Positions 22,897 through 34,449 of a stretch of DNA of 64,000 bases are shown here, in pieces. Where the stretch lies: contig LATX02000246.1 of the NCBI GenBank assembly GCA_001466705.2, forward strand, positions 124,001 to 188,000, given 5' to 3'. The notes under the pieces are model-generated. The model made no database searches. It was not told the DNA's origin and saw only the letters and a program-made list of their open reading frames with translations. How positions within the stretch are numbered: position 1 is the first letter of the stretch; each line of letters starts with the position of its first letter. Made by a program: the position numbers and the translations under genes. Source of the stretch: Moniliophthora roreri. Taxonomy: Eukaryota > Basidiomycota > Agaricomycetes > Agaricales > Marasmiaceae.

Positions 22897-24936
22897 ATGT
22901 CCTCACCACACGACGATAGCTGCCATTGCGAGGAATGTGGACATTGGGTTCAGAAGAAGGACTTTCGTGATTCAGGTCGAGCATGCTGTGTGCGTTACTT
23001 CGTGCGCTACTACAACGCTGCAGCACCATCTTCCTCGGACACGGGTGAATATCAGGTGTCATCGGACAGGCCATCCCAAGTGACTGGGACTCCACAAAAG
23101 CATACGGATCCAAGCTTCACTCTGAGCGAAGACAGAAAAATCGAGGTCGTAAATCGATCGCGGTATGGCCAACGTTGTATGATGACGCGGGAGAGCATGC
23201 ATGGCAACCGTGACAACCATTTCTTCCATATGGCGAGGAGAAGCACACCTAGGAAAATGGTACGAATGAAGACGTAGTCCAAACTATGTTACTGAACCAC
23301 AATATTTACAGCTCAATCACCTTGAACCACAGTGGGGCAAGGGACTCAATACCTTGAACGTGGACTCATCCAGCAATATTGGCGTCAGTGAGGGGATGTT
23401 CTCCTTGTCCTGTTTGTTACTCTTCTAATTATTTCCTCTGCAGTACAAGCCAACCACCATAAGGCCTTCGACTCTGGAGCTTTCATGTTTATTCCAACAG
23501 CCGAGGTGATCGAATCAATAATGGCGCACGTAGAGGTACCTGGGATAAAGGAGCCCTTTGACGAGGTACTGTTCTATCCTAGTATAGTATATCTGGAGCT
23601 AATAGGTGAACATTCTCAGAAATTCAATAACGAGTTTTGGACTTATTCGTTTATTCCTTTATCATTCAACCCCGATCGCTCCATTTTTATCAAGCACATC
23701 GACGAGAATACGCCCAGTGACAAGACAGACAAGTTCGTCAATGCCCCAGATTACACGGTCTGCTCCTATCCATACGAGCATCCCATGATTCAAGCGATCG
23801 AGAGCCACATTCATCCTTTTTTCGTCATCTTAAATGCGGGAGAAAAGATTGCTGCCCTCGAGAATGCCGAGCGCATGAGCCTTTCCGCTAGGGAACCCAG
23901 GGCATTCAGTATCGAACAAATTTACAGAAGTTGGATGGATGGGTACACCGGCGAAGTGGCAACAAGGCACCTCCATGATGGTGGCGCCAATGATGATTGC
24001 ATGTCCTCACTTGACGAGGGAGATAATCCCAGTTCAGCAGATATCCGCGACAACTCTGATCAAGTCGTGGCATCGAGGGATGAAGATGTATATGACAGCG
24101 AAGATTCGGACGACATCCTTTGTGCTAATAGCGCTGAAAGAGGCTCTGACGACGAGAACACAATTTTCGGTGTTCTACCACCTTCGACTGTCACCGATAG
24201 CACAGTAACTGCTCGTCGGGACGATTCAGCGAGTTCAAGCCACGACTTTGGGCCCGGACACCATGCTACCTCGAAGAGTGCCGTGACCGCCCCTGCTGCT
24301 TTTAAATTGTCCGGTGCCCGAAATGTCAGCACGCGCGCATTGAATCGGTTCAGGGGATCGCAATCCGATTACGAATCTCCGCTGCATTCCAAATCACTCC
24401 CCGGACAAGATCGTAGTTTGGGGGATCCAAGACGACCTGGTCACACAAGATATGAATACAACCGGAATCGGCAGGGGGGCTCTACCCAGTTGGCTTCCAG
24501 CAAAGGTTCCGTAGCGCAGGATTGTAGTGATGGGGATGTGCCCCTTGGCCGACGGCTAATCCTGGAAGAGAAAACGGATCGGATAGGGTTTCGTTCGTCC
24601 AAGGAGTTGGAGTCGAGGCTCGAGGCTCAGAATGCGCACCACTCCATCTCCGAGCCTACTCTCCGACTAGACGCTGAACAAACTCGTTCACAACTATCAT
24701 CAGCCCTAAGCCCGCAGATGGCACCTTCAGTATCGATACGCTCATCGAGATCACTGAGCTATTCGGGTCTTCCATCGGTTCAGCGCTCAGAACCTCAGAG
24801 CCCCATTCCTGGTCCAAGTACTAATGGATCTGGCAGTGCTTTGCCACAGACGCCCATTAACCCTCGTACCACCTCTCAACCATCTCGAGAGCGGCCAACA
24901 AAGAGGAAGCGGTGCCGCTCTCCCTCACCGAAATAA
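22897..24936 (+). CDS. HNH endonuclease-domain protein
   Basis: Three exons splice to 643 aa: 22897-23259, 23312-23387, 23444-24936. The N-terminus has clustered Cys/His residues (CHCEECGHW, GRACC). Residues about 90-160 form the HNH fold as found in fungal HNH_2-type proteins: RCMMT, HFFHMAR (first His region), GLNTLNVDSSSNIGV (Asn), and NHHKAFDSGAFMFIP (final His). IESHIHPFFVILNAGEKI follows, a block shared by the family. From about residue 240 the protein is low-complexity, acidic then Ser/Pro-rich, and ends in a nuclear-localisation-like RPTKRKRCRSPSPK. Family members are predicted DNA endonucleases; the substrate is unknown. It is the only one of the three local paralogues with recognisable HNH residues. 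Confidence 0.85.
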
Positions 24937-25265
24937 TACCAACACAATGTACGCCTTTCGTTCGGTTTCACTTCATTTTTTACATTCTGCTTCAGGGTTT
25001 CACGACTACCACACTCCTTTTTCTATTGTCTTTGTTGCAGATTTGTATGCTCATTTATCGTCTGTTTCTGTATCTCGAGCGACTCTATGGCTGGACTACT
25101 TATTGAGGATACCGTATCGTTCATTTTCTTATCTATCGCATGTAGTGCATAACGAAGCACTGTCAAGTTATCCTAGCAATCCTATCTGCCCGCAGGGGGG
25201 ATAAAGATGTACCGTTCAAATTATATGGCAAGGTTTAAGCAGCCTTGGACCAAATACTTAAAGTC
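24937..25265. other. 3' flank of HNH gene
   Basis: No gene seen. T-rich, consistent with a transcript end region. Confidence 0.3.
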
Positions 25266-25560
25266 TTATAACTTCAAACTCGATAAACCAGTGACTTCCC
25301 TAGTTCCAGATCCTCGCGGCGACCTTCCAGAGATCGGTAGCTCGCCAGAATCCAGTCCGTTATAGCTTTCCACGGACTCCTCTTCCCGGTGAGGAAACAA
25401 CCTCGTGCCTTGGGAACTGGAGAAAAAGATATCGCCGGATTTTGCGTCGGCGAAAAAATGAGAGCCAACCAAAGGGATCCGATTATCGCTGCAAGAGCCA
25501 GAAGCTCTGACGAGCCACGCTTATTGATTGTCTTAAAACCGATAAATTCACATTCCAAGT
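25266..25560 (-). pseudogene. remnant last exon of a third 7-TM paralogue
   Basis: In two overlapping minus-strand frames there is sequence related to the last exon of the gene at 15226. ELLALAAIIGSLWLAL corresponds to QLLAIAVAIEPLWAVV, LTGKRSPWKAI to LTGKRNPWKII, and SGELPISGRSPR to FGEIPISSRRTPR. At least one frameshift separates the blocks and nothing upstream of the last exon is recognisable. It lies just beyond the C-terminus of the pseudogene at 25650-27113, suggesting an old tandem array. Confidence 0.6.
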
Positions 25561-25649
25561 ACCAGCCCCATCACGAATCATAAGAATACGTCCGATTATG
25601 CGTATAATACGGCGGTGAAGGTGCGGGTCTCATAGGTGACGGATACGCG

Positions 25650-27113
25650 TCATACGGCAAGGTGTAATAACTCTCCGTACGCCATCATTGCAGACGTCGG
25701 CGACAACGCTAGCCCCTTCTTCTCATCCTCATCTTCGACGTCATCCGACGGTGCCTTGTATAACGATGTCCTCGACATTGGAGTCACCGGACTGTTCAAC
25801 CCTTCAGGTAGGATGAGCTGCTTGAACGACTCGGAGCTGGTGGTTCGCTGTCTCTCCATGATCTTCCTCCGGGGATTGTACTGGCCAGTGAAGACGAACA
25901 AGATGCTCCTCCACACTTCCACAGGACAGTTCTTGATCCACTCTAGAATACTACGTCTTTTCGTGAATGTCAATCTTGTGACGGCCCATAGAGGTTTGAC
26001 AGAAACAGCTGCAGCAAGGAGCTACATAATATTCGACGTCAATCGAAAAACTCATTGCAAAAGGGAAGGAACGAGCTTACCTGACTATATCCGAGTGGTT
26101 TGAAATCTTCCTTTGGTTCGTACGGCCATTCGGGGAAGTAGAGCCTCACCACCGTATCGTGATAAAACTTGTCAATGTCGACCGCCCAAATGACCAGAGA
26201 ACCGGCCCATGAAAGGTATGCAATAAGAATCAGCAACCCAAACAACCACCGGTGCGATCTAGCAATGACGTCCCTGTCGGTAACAGTAATCAGATACGAA
26301 ATTCAAGCAAGCGTGTTGCAAGATTTCACCATTGCGCAACCAAAAACGACTTGATCGTCAACCCAGTCGTCTGAGCCCATCTAAACCCCCCCCCCCCCCC
26401 CCCCCCCCCCCGTGGCTCTGTTTTCTGCATATGCCTTCGTTACTCTCCACGAATATCCTTCAAGTGTCGCAAAAAGTAGATGATCCAAAAGATGGGAAGA
26501 AGCGGCACGAGAGTCCATGAAAACGAAAAAGTATGGATCCCAGAGTAAATCTGGTACAATGCCCAGCTCTGCACCGTCATTTGACAATTTCCGCGGTCGA
26601 AAAAGCGGTTAAAGTAGATGAGGCAGTCAAAGACGATCCATCATATGACGAGCATGATGGATAGGATGCAGACGACAACTCGGTCGGTCTTCGAGCCTAG
26701 TTTATCATATAGATGATTGGGCCGATTCCGCAGATACCTGTAGGTGGAATAAACAAAGTGCAGGGAGAGCGGTGAGGCAGTGACGACGATGGCGAAGTGG
26801 GCATCGGATATGGATAGGTCGCGCCTGGCCATGACGACCGCCGCACAAATGAGAATGGTGTAGTTTTGCAGCATAATGATGTTGACCCATTCTTTAACGA
26901 CTTCTTCAGACCAAGTAACGAGGATTGCGGCACAAATGTTGGCAACAAGGGCTAATCGAAATAATGAGCACGAAGCACAGTAAAATAAAAGGAAAGATAG
27001 AGCGCACCTGATAGCCTGACAGCAAATCCTTGCATATCCTGGTCCCATTTACTCGTAGCAAGGCGGTAGAGATAACCATCCATTTCTGGCGTGAAATCGA
27101 ACGCGCCGGACAT
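25650..27113 (-). pseudogene. 7-TM protein paralogue with two nonsense codons and a poly-G tract
   Basis: Homologous to the gene at 15226. Exons 27113-27008, 26951-26330, 26273-26081 and 26021-25650 keep consistent phases, and the total (1,293 nt) would give 430 aa. Two in-frame stops break it: TGA at 26643-26641, where the paralogue has Trp (VIWWIV), and a TAA near 26449, where it has Tyr (RAEYKRH). A run of 26 C on the plus strand (26386-26411) lies inside the second exon and reads in frame as Arg plus eight Gly, replacing part of a hydrophilic loop. A sequence resembling a longer Tyr-rich C-terminus continues out of frame to about 25580. All lesions could be checked as sequencing errors, but two independent stops favour a true pseudogene. 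Confidence 0.8.
26386..26411. repeat. homopolymer tract of 26 C
   Basis: Uninterrupted C26 on the plus strand, within the coding frame of the 7-TM pseudogene. The length is likely to be polymorphic or poorly sequenced. Confidence 0.9.
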
Positions 27114-27844
27114 CTTGAATGAGGATAGCGAGAATCCTGGATCTTCATGGATATTCACGAGCCTTAGCTTGCGGGCAGAGACAGGAGATAAGTCTCACAG
27201 AGGTTCGAGGTTGCTACCCCTCCGGATGCGTCTTCTTCATTCCTTCGCCGCACGCGCTTTTTACCATCGCATACCTGTAGACAAGTAGAATAGAATGAAT
27301 ACGAGTGCTTGAACCAGAAGAAAAAGGGATCAAAATTACACACGACGAAAGGCCTTGGCTTTATCGTATCTCAAACGACTAGTACATCCTCCTAGACTCG
27401 AATGCGCCCGCTGAGCACCTGGAATGGTCCTAAAAGATGTAGTTCAAAATGCCTGAGAGGTAGTATCATGGTAGTTGATCATCAACACTGCGCGAGCGCT
27501 TCGCGATCGGCTCACACCGCGTTTTCTCGTTCACATTCTAAGAGAAACCATCCATATACAGTTCTATTATTTGAAAGAAACCTTTTGTATGTATGTATGT
27601 AAAAAAAACGTCCTTGCGTAATGCATGAGATGACAGCAGACAGCGAGAAAGAATGACTGTGAGGTGAATTACTAGTAACGAGTGACGACGCGCGACGATA
27701 ATGAGAGAGGTCCTTTAGCATACGAAGAACGGAGCAGCGAAAACCACAAATAAAAAGGAGAGTTCAACGGCCAACGCAGAAACGAAGAAAAGAGAGGGTC
27801 ACAAAAGAAAAACAAAAAAAAACCCGTCCATACATATCGCACGC
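27114..27844. other. intergenic, no gene recognised
   Basis: Between the 5' end of the pseudogene and the 3' end of the chitin synthase. Contains an A-rich run near 27600 and CTGACA-type simple sequence; no convincing ORF. Confidence 0.35.
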
Positions 27845-30800
27845 TTACGCCGCCTCTGCCAAACACCTATCAATCGCAGCATTAATCACTCCCCTCCGCG
27901 CTGTCAAATCCGTCCCAAACTGCTCCTCCAACTTTCTCCTCAACTCCCTCCTGGTAGCCGTATTCAAATCCACATGTCTCAAAATCTCTCGAACCGCTCT
28001 CTCAATCTCGGCATCTGAAGGTTGTTGACCAGGAGACGGAGGGCTAGCGTTGGGGCTTCGTGAATTAAATGGTAAATCCAAATAATTGCTTTGAGGTCTC
28101 GAAGGTGTCGGTTGATGGAGCATACCCATGCTTCCGCCCGTCGGCATCGGCATCAAGGGTCCACCAAAGGAAGCCATGGACATGTTGGCAGCCATGGGCA
28201 TTCCCATATGTGAAAGCGGGGTGTTGCGACCTGATTGATATCCGGGTGGAGGGTACATCCCAGATGGAGAGGGAGAGTAATCCCTTGCACCAGGCTCATA
28301 AACCGTTTCGCGGCCGTAGAGAGAAGCAGTATGTGATTCGGCGTATCCTTCATTCTTGAATTTGGTGGGAGGTACCCAGGAACCTATGCTATGGTTGGAT
28401 TCCTTGTCCCATAGTTCGTTTTCCTGAAAAAAGAAAACGCTCAGCGTCAGCTCAACACCCCTTAGCAACGCGCAAGATACACACATAATCACTCCAAGTC
28501 TTGAGAGGAATAGCCCTAGGATCGAATTTGCCTTCATCATGAACAATAATCTTCTTTCCAGATTCTCCCAATACCAAACGTGTGGCACCCCAAGAGAAAT
28601 CGTCCATCCTCCAGAACGAGTAGAGCGGTAGCAGGAACGAAAAGGCTGGAATGGCAATGATGTAAAAGATCATCCAACCAATCATATCCCACTTTCGTCT
28701 GAGGATAAAGACGAAGGCCTGTAAACCGTAAATCGCAGCCAACATGATCAAGGACTGCACCGGCACGGATTGGTCTCCACGAGCGACATTGACGATGAGG
28801 TACACAATCTACCCAAAAGGTCAGCCAAAAAAAGAAGCAACAACAAGAGAAGGGGAGGGGGGGAGGGGAGACACGCACATAAACAACCGTCACAGGCTGA
28901 ATCAACGTCGAGACCAAATCAATCATGACCACAAATCTCATCGAGAAACAACAGAAACCGCAAAGCTGATCCAAAAAGACCAATTCTCCCAGATTATGCA
29001 CCGTCGAGTTGATCCACCTTCGTCTCTGGGATAACAACACTTTCCAATCATCTGGTGCGACCGTGTACGCATGGGCATCTCGAACGAATTGAGTCTTGTG
29101 CGAAGGGAAATGTTTGAGAAGCAACGTGGTGAGGTAACGATCTTCACCAAGGTGCAACAAGTTCTTCATGTGCAGCGTATCGACACGGTTCTCCGAGTAA
29201 TCCGTGATGATCTGGTTCGAAATGAGGAGCGGTTTGTGTGTATCGGGTGTACGCAAACGATAGAGGGTGAAACAACCGGGAAGACAGGTGACGGAACCAA
29301 AGAGGGATTCGAAAGCCTTGGCCATGTGATGAGAGATAAAGTATTCGTAGACTTGCATCATGGTGATGATGGACTGCTTGGCGTTCGCTAGCTCGGTTTC
29401 ACCACAGACACCGAGGAGTTTCTTGTCGTGAATCATACTGAAAGCGGCTTAGCATCGGGGGACCCACGAACGAGGAGGCAGGTACACTTACGCAGAAATC
29501 AACCGATTGACCGAAAACTTGTCCACAGTCGTATCAGCATCCACCGTAAACAGATACTCGTAAAACGTCGGGTTGACACCAATCACATTCTTGATCTGGT
29601 GGTACATTTCCAACTCGAGAGGGTTCATCGGGGCATTAAAGTGGACCTGCGCGTGAACGAAAACAGTCAGCCTATAGCGCACGAACAAAAAACATACACC
29701 CCCAAAACCAACCTTGTTCAAGAAATGCATCAAGACCATCTGACTGTCCCGCTTTCCTCTATTCCCCGGTCTACTCCTCTCATTCGGCTTTCCAACTTTG
29801 ACCACAACAAGATACGGCACTACATGTCCCGAACACTCATACAAGCCCGAATAGATTTTACCCATATTATGCTGTTTAGCACCTTCACCCAATGAAACAA
29901 ACGAAAGCGGCTCTGGGTCCAAATTGGGGTCTGCACCGAGAATGTCGAGAACGATACGTGGTGTAGGCCGGTCGTTGCCTGAACCGACAATCATACCGTC
30001 ACAGATGATAACCAAGAGTTTGCGTTTATCGTCATACTTGAGCTGAGCGAGTGAATCGATGGTTTTGCGGAGTGAAGCGTCGCCTTCGGTATAACAAGGG
30101 ACTTGGCAAATGACGAATTTGTCGTGGTCTTCGGGTGCACGTGGGGAACTAGAGAGGGAGCGTTAGCGTCAGTATCCCTCACGAGACGCAGCGAGGACAC
30201 ATACCTAAAGTTGATAGACGCCAAAAACTTGAACCCAATAACCGCAATCATGATGATACTTATCGCCAACAGGATATACGTCGCAAACTGACACTGCGCG
30301 CTATTCCTATTATCGACTTTCCCAACCGTGAAGAGATTCCTACCGACACCAATCCACGTTAGCCCGGGAAAAAAACCCCAGTTAGTAATGAAAGTAACCC
30401 ACCTCAAACACGTCTTTTGCCTCCTCAAAACTTGCGGATCCAAATCCAACCTATCCAACTGCTTGGTAATATCCCCTCCATCACTATTGAACCTAAACAC
30501 ATCCAACACTTTTTGATCCATAAACTGACTCGGCACATTGGGCGAATTGAATCCATCTGGAGGTTGTAGCCTAGGCCCCGAATTGATATAATCCGTCACA
30601 TCATAAATCAACCCATTGTACACGCCTACACTGCGGGAGTTGTGAGCCATGTTTTTGATTTCTTTGGGTGTGTAACCTAGGAATCCGCGTCGGAAGAGAT
30701 AGCGCATGGTGATCATTTGTTCGAAATACCAGTCGGGACGGGAATCGTTGGTGAAGGAACGGAAATCGTGGTATTGGCTGTTGGGATCGGAAGAGTTTTT

Positions 30801-31892
30801 GGGGTTGAAGGCGATGTAAGGGGAGAGGTTACCGTCGATGCCGTCGCAGACTGCAGAGATCTAACCAACCACCACACGCACATCAGTATACACAAAAACA
30901 AAAAAAAAAAACACTTTTTGTTTCGCAACCCACCTGAACAGGAAACATATCATCAATCTGCTTCCCTCCATACTTGAGTACCTCCTTTGATTTAACCACC
31001 GATACCGTCCTCAAATGCAACTGCGTCAACCCATTCAAATCAAACACCTCCCCTCTTATACTCGTCAAGACACTATTCGGATTATTCTCCACACTATGCC
31101 CCGCAAGCTCCGTCGTCGAATACACATGCTGAGTCGGACAAATCAACAATCCAAGGACAGCAATAACGAAAATGGAACAAGCGCATAGGAACCAAATCAT
31201 AATATTCAACGCGAGCTTTTCTCTCCAGGCTTGTCGGACATCCATTCGTTTCATACGGCCGATATAGGTTAAGCAAGGGTTGGGTAACCAGAATGTGAGA
31301 GCCCAGCAGAGTGCGACCCATCGACGACGTGCAGAGGATTCCTTGACGATTTCGGTCGTTTCGCCTTCTTGGATTTCACCAGCGAGTGCAGCTTCTTTGG
31401 TTAAACCACCCTTGTCGGCACCTCCTCCACCACCTGCACCTGCACCGGCACCTGTGAACATGTTCCTACTCGGTGCGTAAGACTCTGATCCACCAAATTG
31501 GGATTCTGTATCCCCAGGACCACGAGTCGAAGTAAACCTCGACCGAGCATCAAACTCGGACTCGTCTTCGTCTCGATCGTATTGGTCTGCACGAATAAAA
31601 GGTGAAGCGGTGTTGGTAGTGGGAGGAGGAACAAGTTGCGCCGTCGACGCAGAATGACCATGTGTATGATCATGCGCAGCCCATGGATCATCCAAATCCA
31701 TTTGTTCACCACCTACAGGTGAAGCATAGGGCGCGTAGGGATCTCGAGGTGTACCAAGACCACCTTCAGCTTCCATCCCTAGGACACGCATTCGCTTTTG
31801 TTCATCCACGTCTTTGGCACGGAGTTGATCCTCTAGTGCGTGGAATGCGTTGTGCGAGAGGTATACCTAGCAAAACCCGCGTTAGCAAGCGG

Positions 31893-31932
<40 letters not shown>

Positions 31933-34449
31933 CGTGCGCTCGTGCCCTACCTGAGTAGTACCAACAACAATATCCCCCTCACCAACTCCCAATCTACTCC
32001 TTACCTCTCCAACATCTCTCGTTCCTTGTACCTCCTCCGTCTCGGCATACCGTTCGAAAAACTCGTCAATCAACATGTTGACTTCCCATACGGGTAAAGC
32101 AGCGTATAGCTTGGATACTTCTGCTAGACCTAGTGCTCGGACCTGGGGCCCCCGTATACGCATTAGCACACCCAAAGAGAGCACAGGAAAAAAAAAAAAA
32201 AAAAAAACACCCACCTGCCCACGAACACTCCTCCCCTCCAACTGATTCGGCAACTGACTATCATTCGGGTTAACACAAAACACATGCCAAGGCTGTGCTT
32301 CATTGAGGGTTTCGAATAACGTATCGAGGGCACTACGGAATTCACCTAACATTCCCTCATCAACACCACACACACTTAAACGCAAGAATGGATGATAGAA
32401 AACTTACCCGCAACACACCCCGCACCCTTCACCCCATCTCTAGCCGGCTCCAAATCCGCAAAAGGCGACTCTCCATCTTCTTGAATCGTCTGAGGAACCG
32501 CATTCGCATTCCCTCTTCTCACCGTTCCTTTCCTTCTCATCGAAGGCGCACGCATAGGTTTCACATTCTGCTGGGCACCTACGATCGTTTCTTCGTTTCG
32601 AGGGTGGACTTGAGTGGCAATAGCTTTGCCTGAAAAGAGAGATTTGACGAATGGGTTGATGCTTCCGCCTATAAACATACATTCTCTCATCAGCAAAAAG
32701 AAGGAAAAAAAGAGAGAGAAAAAAGAAAAGCAACACCCACCAGACCCATCCCCATCCGCACCCCTAAGCAACGCCACAAAATCCCCATTCAACTCGTGCT
32801 GATTCCTCTCCAAAAAATTCTCCGCAGAATAAGTAACCGCTCCATGATAATGACTAATCGTAAAACTCGGATAACCCGTTCTATCCACTCCACCCGCACT
32901 CTTGAAATTGGAATGATTCCCCCATCTCTTGATGAATGCTTCAATCATCGTATGATTCGTTTTTTTGGGCATCCTCCTCGCTTGATCATCCATGATGTGA
33001 ATTAAACCTCCAGGTCGGTTTTGTAAGAGGCGGATACATTCCGAATTGTCAAAGTAGGGGATGGTGGGGACGATTTCTCCAAGACCTTCAGAAGTGTATT
33101 CTGGTCTCCTAGCTTCGAAAATCGACTGTTGGACCCAATGATGTAGACGTTCGTTGGCGAAATTGACAGCGAATTGATCGAGACTGTTGGGTCTCGAAGT
33201 CATATTTTGAGGTCCTGGGAGGTCGAACAAGGCGAGAAAGGTGGTGAAATCGTCTTTACAGAGACGTTGATTGATATGTTCGTTCAACCAAGTGAACAAT
33301 AGCCCATACAACCCCTTGGCGAGTTCATCTCGATTATCGGATGCAGCGTCTGGGTCTAAAAAGATGGTACACATTTCCTTTTTGACAAGTTTGCTCTTGT
33401 AGGAAAGGCAAGCTTCCAATTCGGATAAGGGTACACCCAAAAACTCGGCGATGAGAGTGAGGAGATCAAGGTTCCGAACGACAGCTGCATCTTCGTTCCT
33501 CGAACGGTCAGTGACGAATTCGAGATTTCCGAGGTGAAGAATGGACGCGAGGAGTTGACATGTTTGTGCCACGTGGCGTTTTGAAAACCCAATGGTTTTC
33601 AAGGCATGTTTGAGCTGGTCGAATCGGTTTGCGTCGTCTGGTTCTACAACCTTGTTTCCGAGGTATCGATAGGCGGCTTTATCGACGAGATGGAGGTGAG
33701 CACGTTCGTCGGGTGTAGCACCTGCGACGAGGTAATAAAAGATGTGGAAATTCCTCTCGCCGGAAGGTGGGGAGGCAACCCTGTTCTTTTCGAGGTAATA
33801 CTCGAGGGTTTTGACACCGCATATTCTTCCTCGATCTGTGAATTGGAGTTCGGTGTATTTACCGAAACGGGAAGCGTTGGGGTTGAAGAGGGTACGTGCG
33901 TTGCCAAAAGATTCTAGGACGAAATCTGCGGCGGGGATTTGGGAGGAGAGTTTGGAGCCTTTTTTGCCGGGGGAGGAAGTGGAGAGTTGGAGGATGGATT
34001 TAATGGCTAGACGGCGGGATTCGGATTTGCCGGAAGAGGTTTCGCCGCTGTGGGGAGGGGGCGCTTAGTGGAGGTGGAGGTGGTATTGGGAGACGAACGA
34101 AGACATACCTAATAACAATGACCTGATCCTGAGTTGTCCTCTTCATATGATAATAAGCGTTATTGGCCAATTGGAAGATATGAGGAGGTAGCGACTCCTT
34201 GTTCTTGTCTGTGCTGGAGTAGTCTGCGGCATAGTTGAAGAGGACTGAATCTGCGTTTGAAGAGACGTATTTGTGTGGATTGAAAGAGACGAGGATGTTG
34301 CTCCCAATGTTTGTGTAAATAATATCTGACATGAAACGTTCGCGAAGACATGCTACGATGATGTCGTCAGAGATGGATGGAAGCTTTGAGAGGTCGCCGA
34401 CTGCCTCTAAACGTTGATGAAGGAGTGTGGATTGTCGGTTGGTGGCCAT
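27845..34449 (-). CDS. chitin synthase with N-terminal myosin motor (class V type)
   Basis: Thirteen exons splice to 1,936 aa with every junction in phase: 34449-34109, 34047-32741, 32668-32408, 32345-32215, 32142-31951, 31866-30934, 30860-30403, 30339-30205, 30148-29713, 29646-29492, 29437-28879, 28808-28485, 28423-27845. Residues about 1-760 are a myosin head with the P-loop GETSSGKSE split across intron 1. Two membrane spans follow ([31 protein letters not shown]), then a cytochrome b5-like segment ([14 protein letters not shown]) and the GT2 catalytic core with [15 protein letters not shown] and the signature QRRRW (about 1587-1591). More membrane spans and a DEK-C-type C-terminus ([15 protein letters not shown]) complete it. 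It polymerises UDP-GlcNAc into chitin at hyphal tips; the motor is thought to tether it to the growth site. Intact. Confidence 0.96.
31893..31928. repeat. 36-A tract in chitin synthase intron 5
   Basis: A36 on the plus strand, so poly-U in the transcript, within the intron between exons 5 and 6. Intron 4 (32188-32207, 20 A) carries a shorter tract, and 34484-34496 upstream of the ATG has 13 A. Confidence 0.9.

Noticed and set aside
26381..26587. Minus-strand frame ending in poly-Gly as a separate small gene
   Set aside because: It is an alternative frame of the 7-TM pseudogene; the homologous frame reads through the same tract as Gly codons aligned with the paralogue.
27195..27225. GGTTCGAGGTTGCTACCCC as a possible tRNA T-arm
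   Set aside because: No matching acceptor stem, D-arm or anticodon arm could be folded around it.
33606..34068. Plus-strand frames inside the chitin synthase motor region
   Set aside because: Antisense shadows of a conserved myosin head; the minus-strand reading matches the family throughout.
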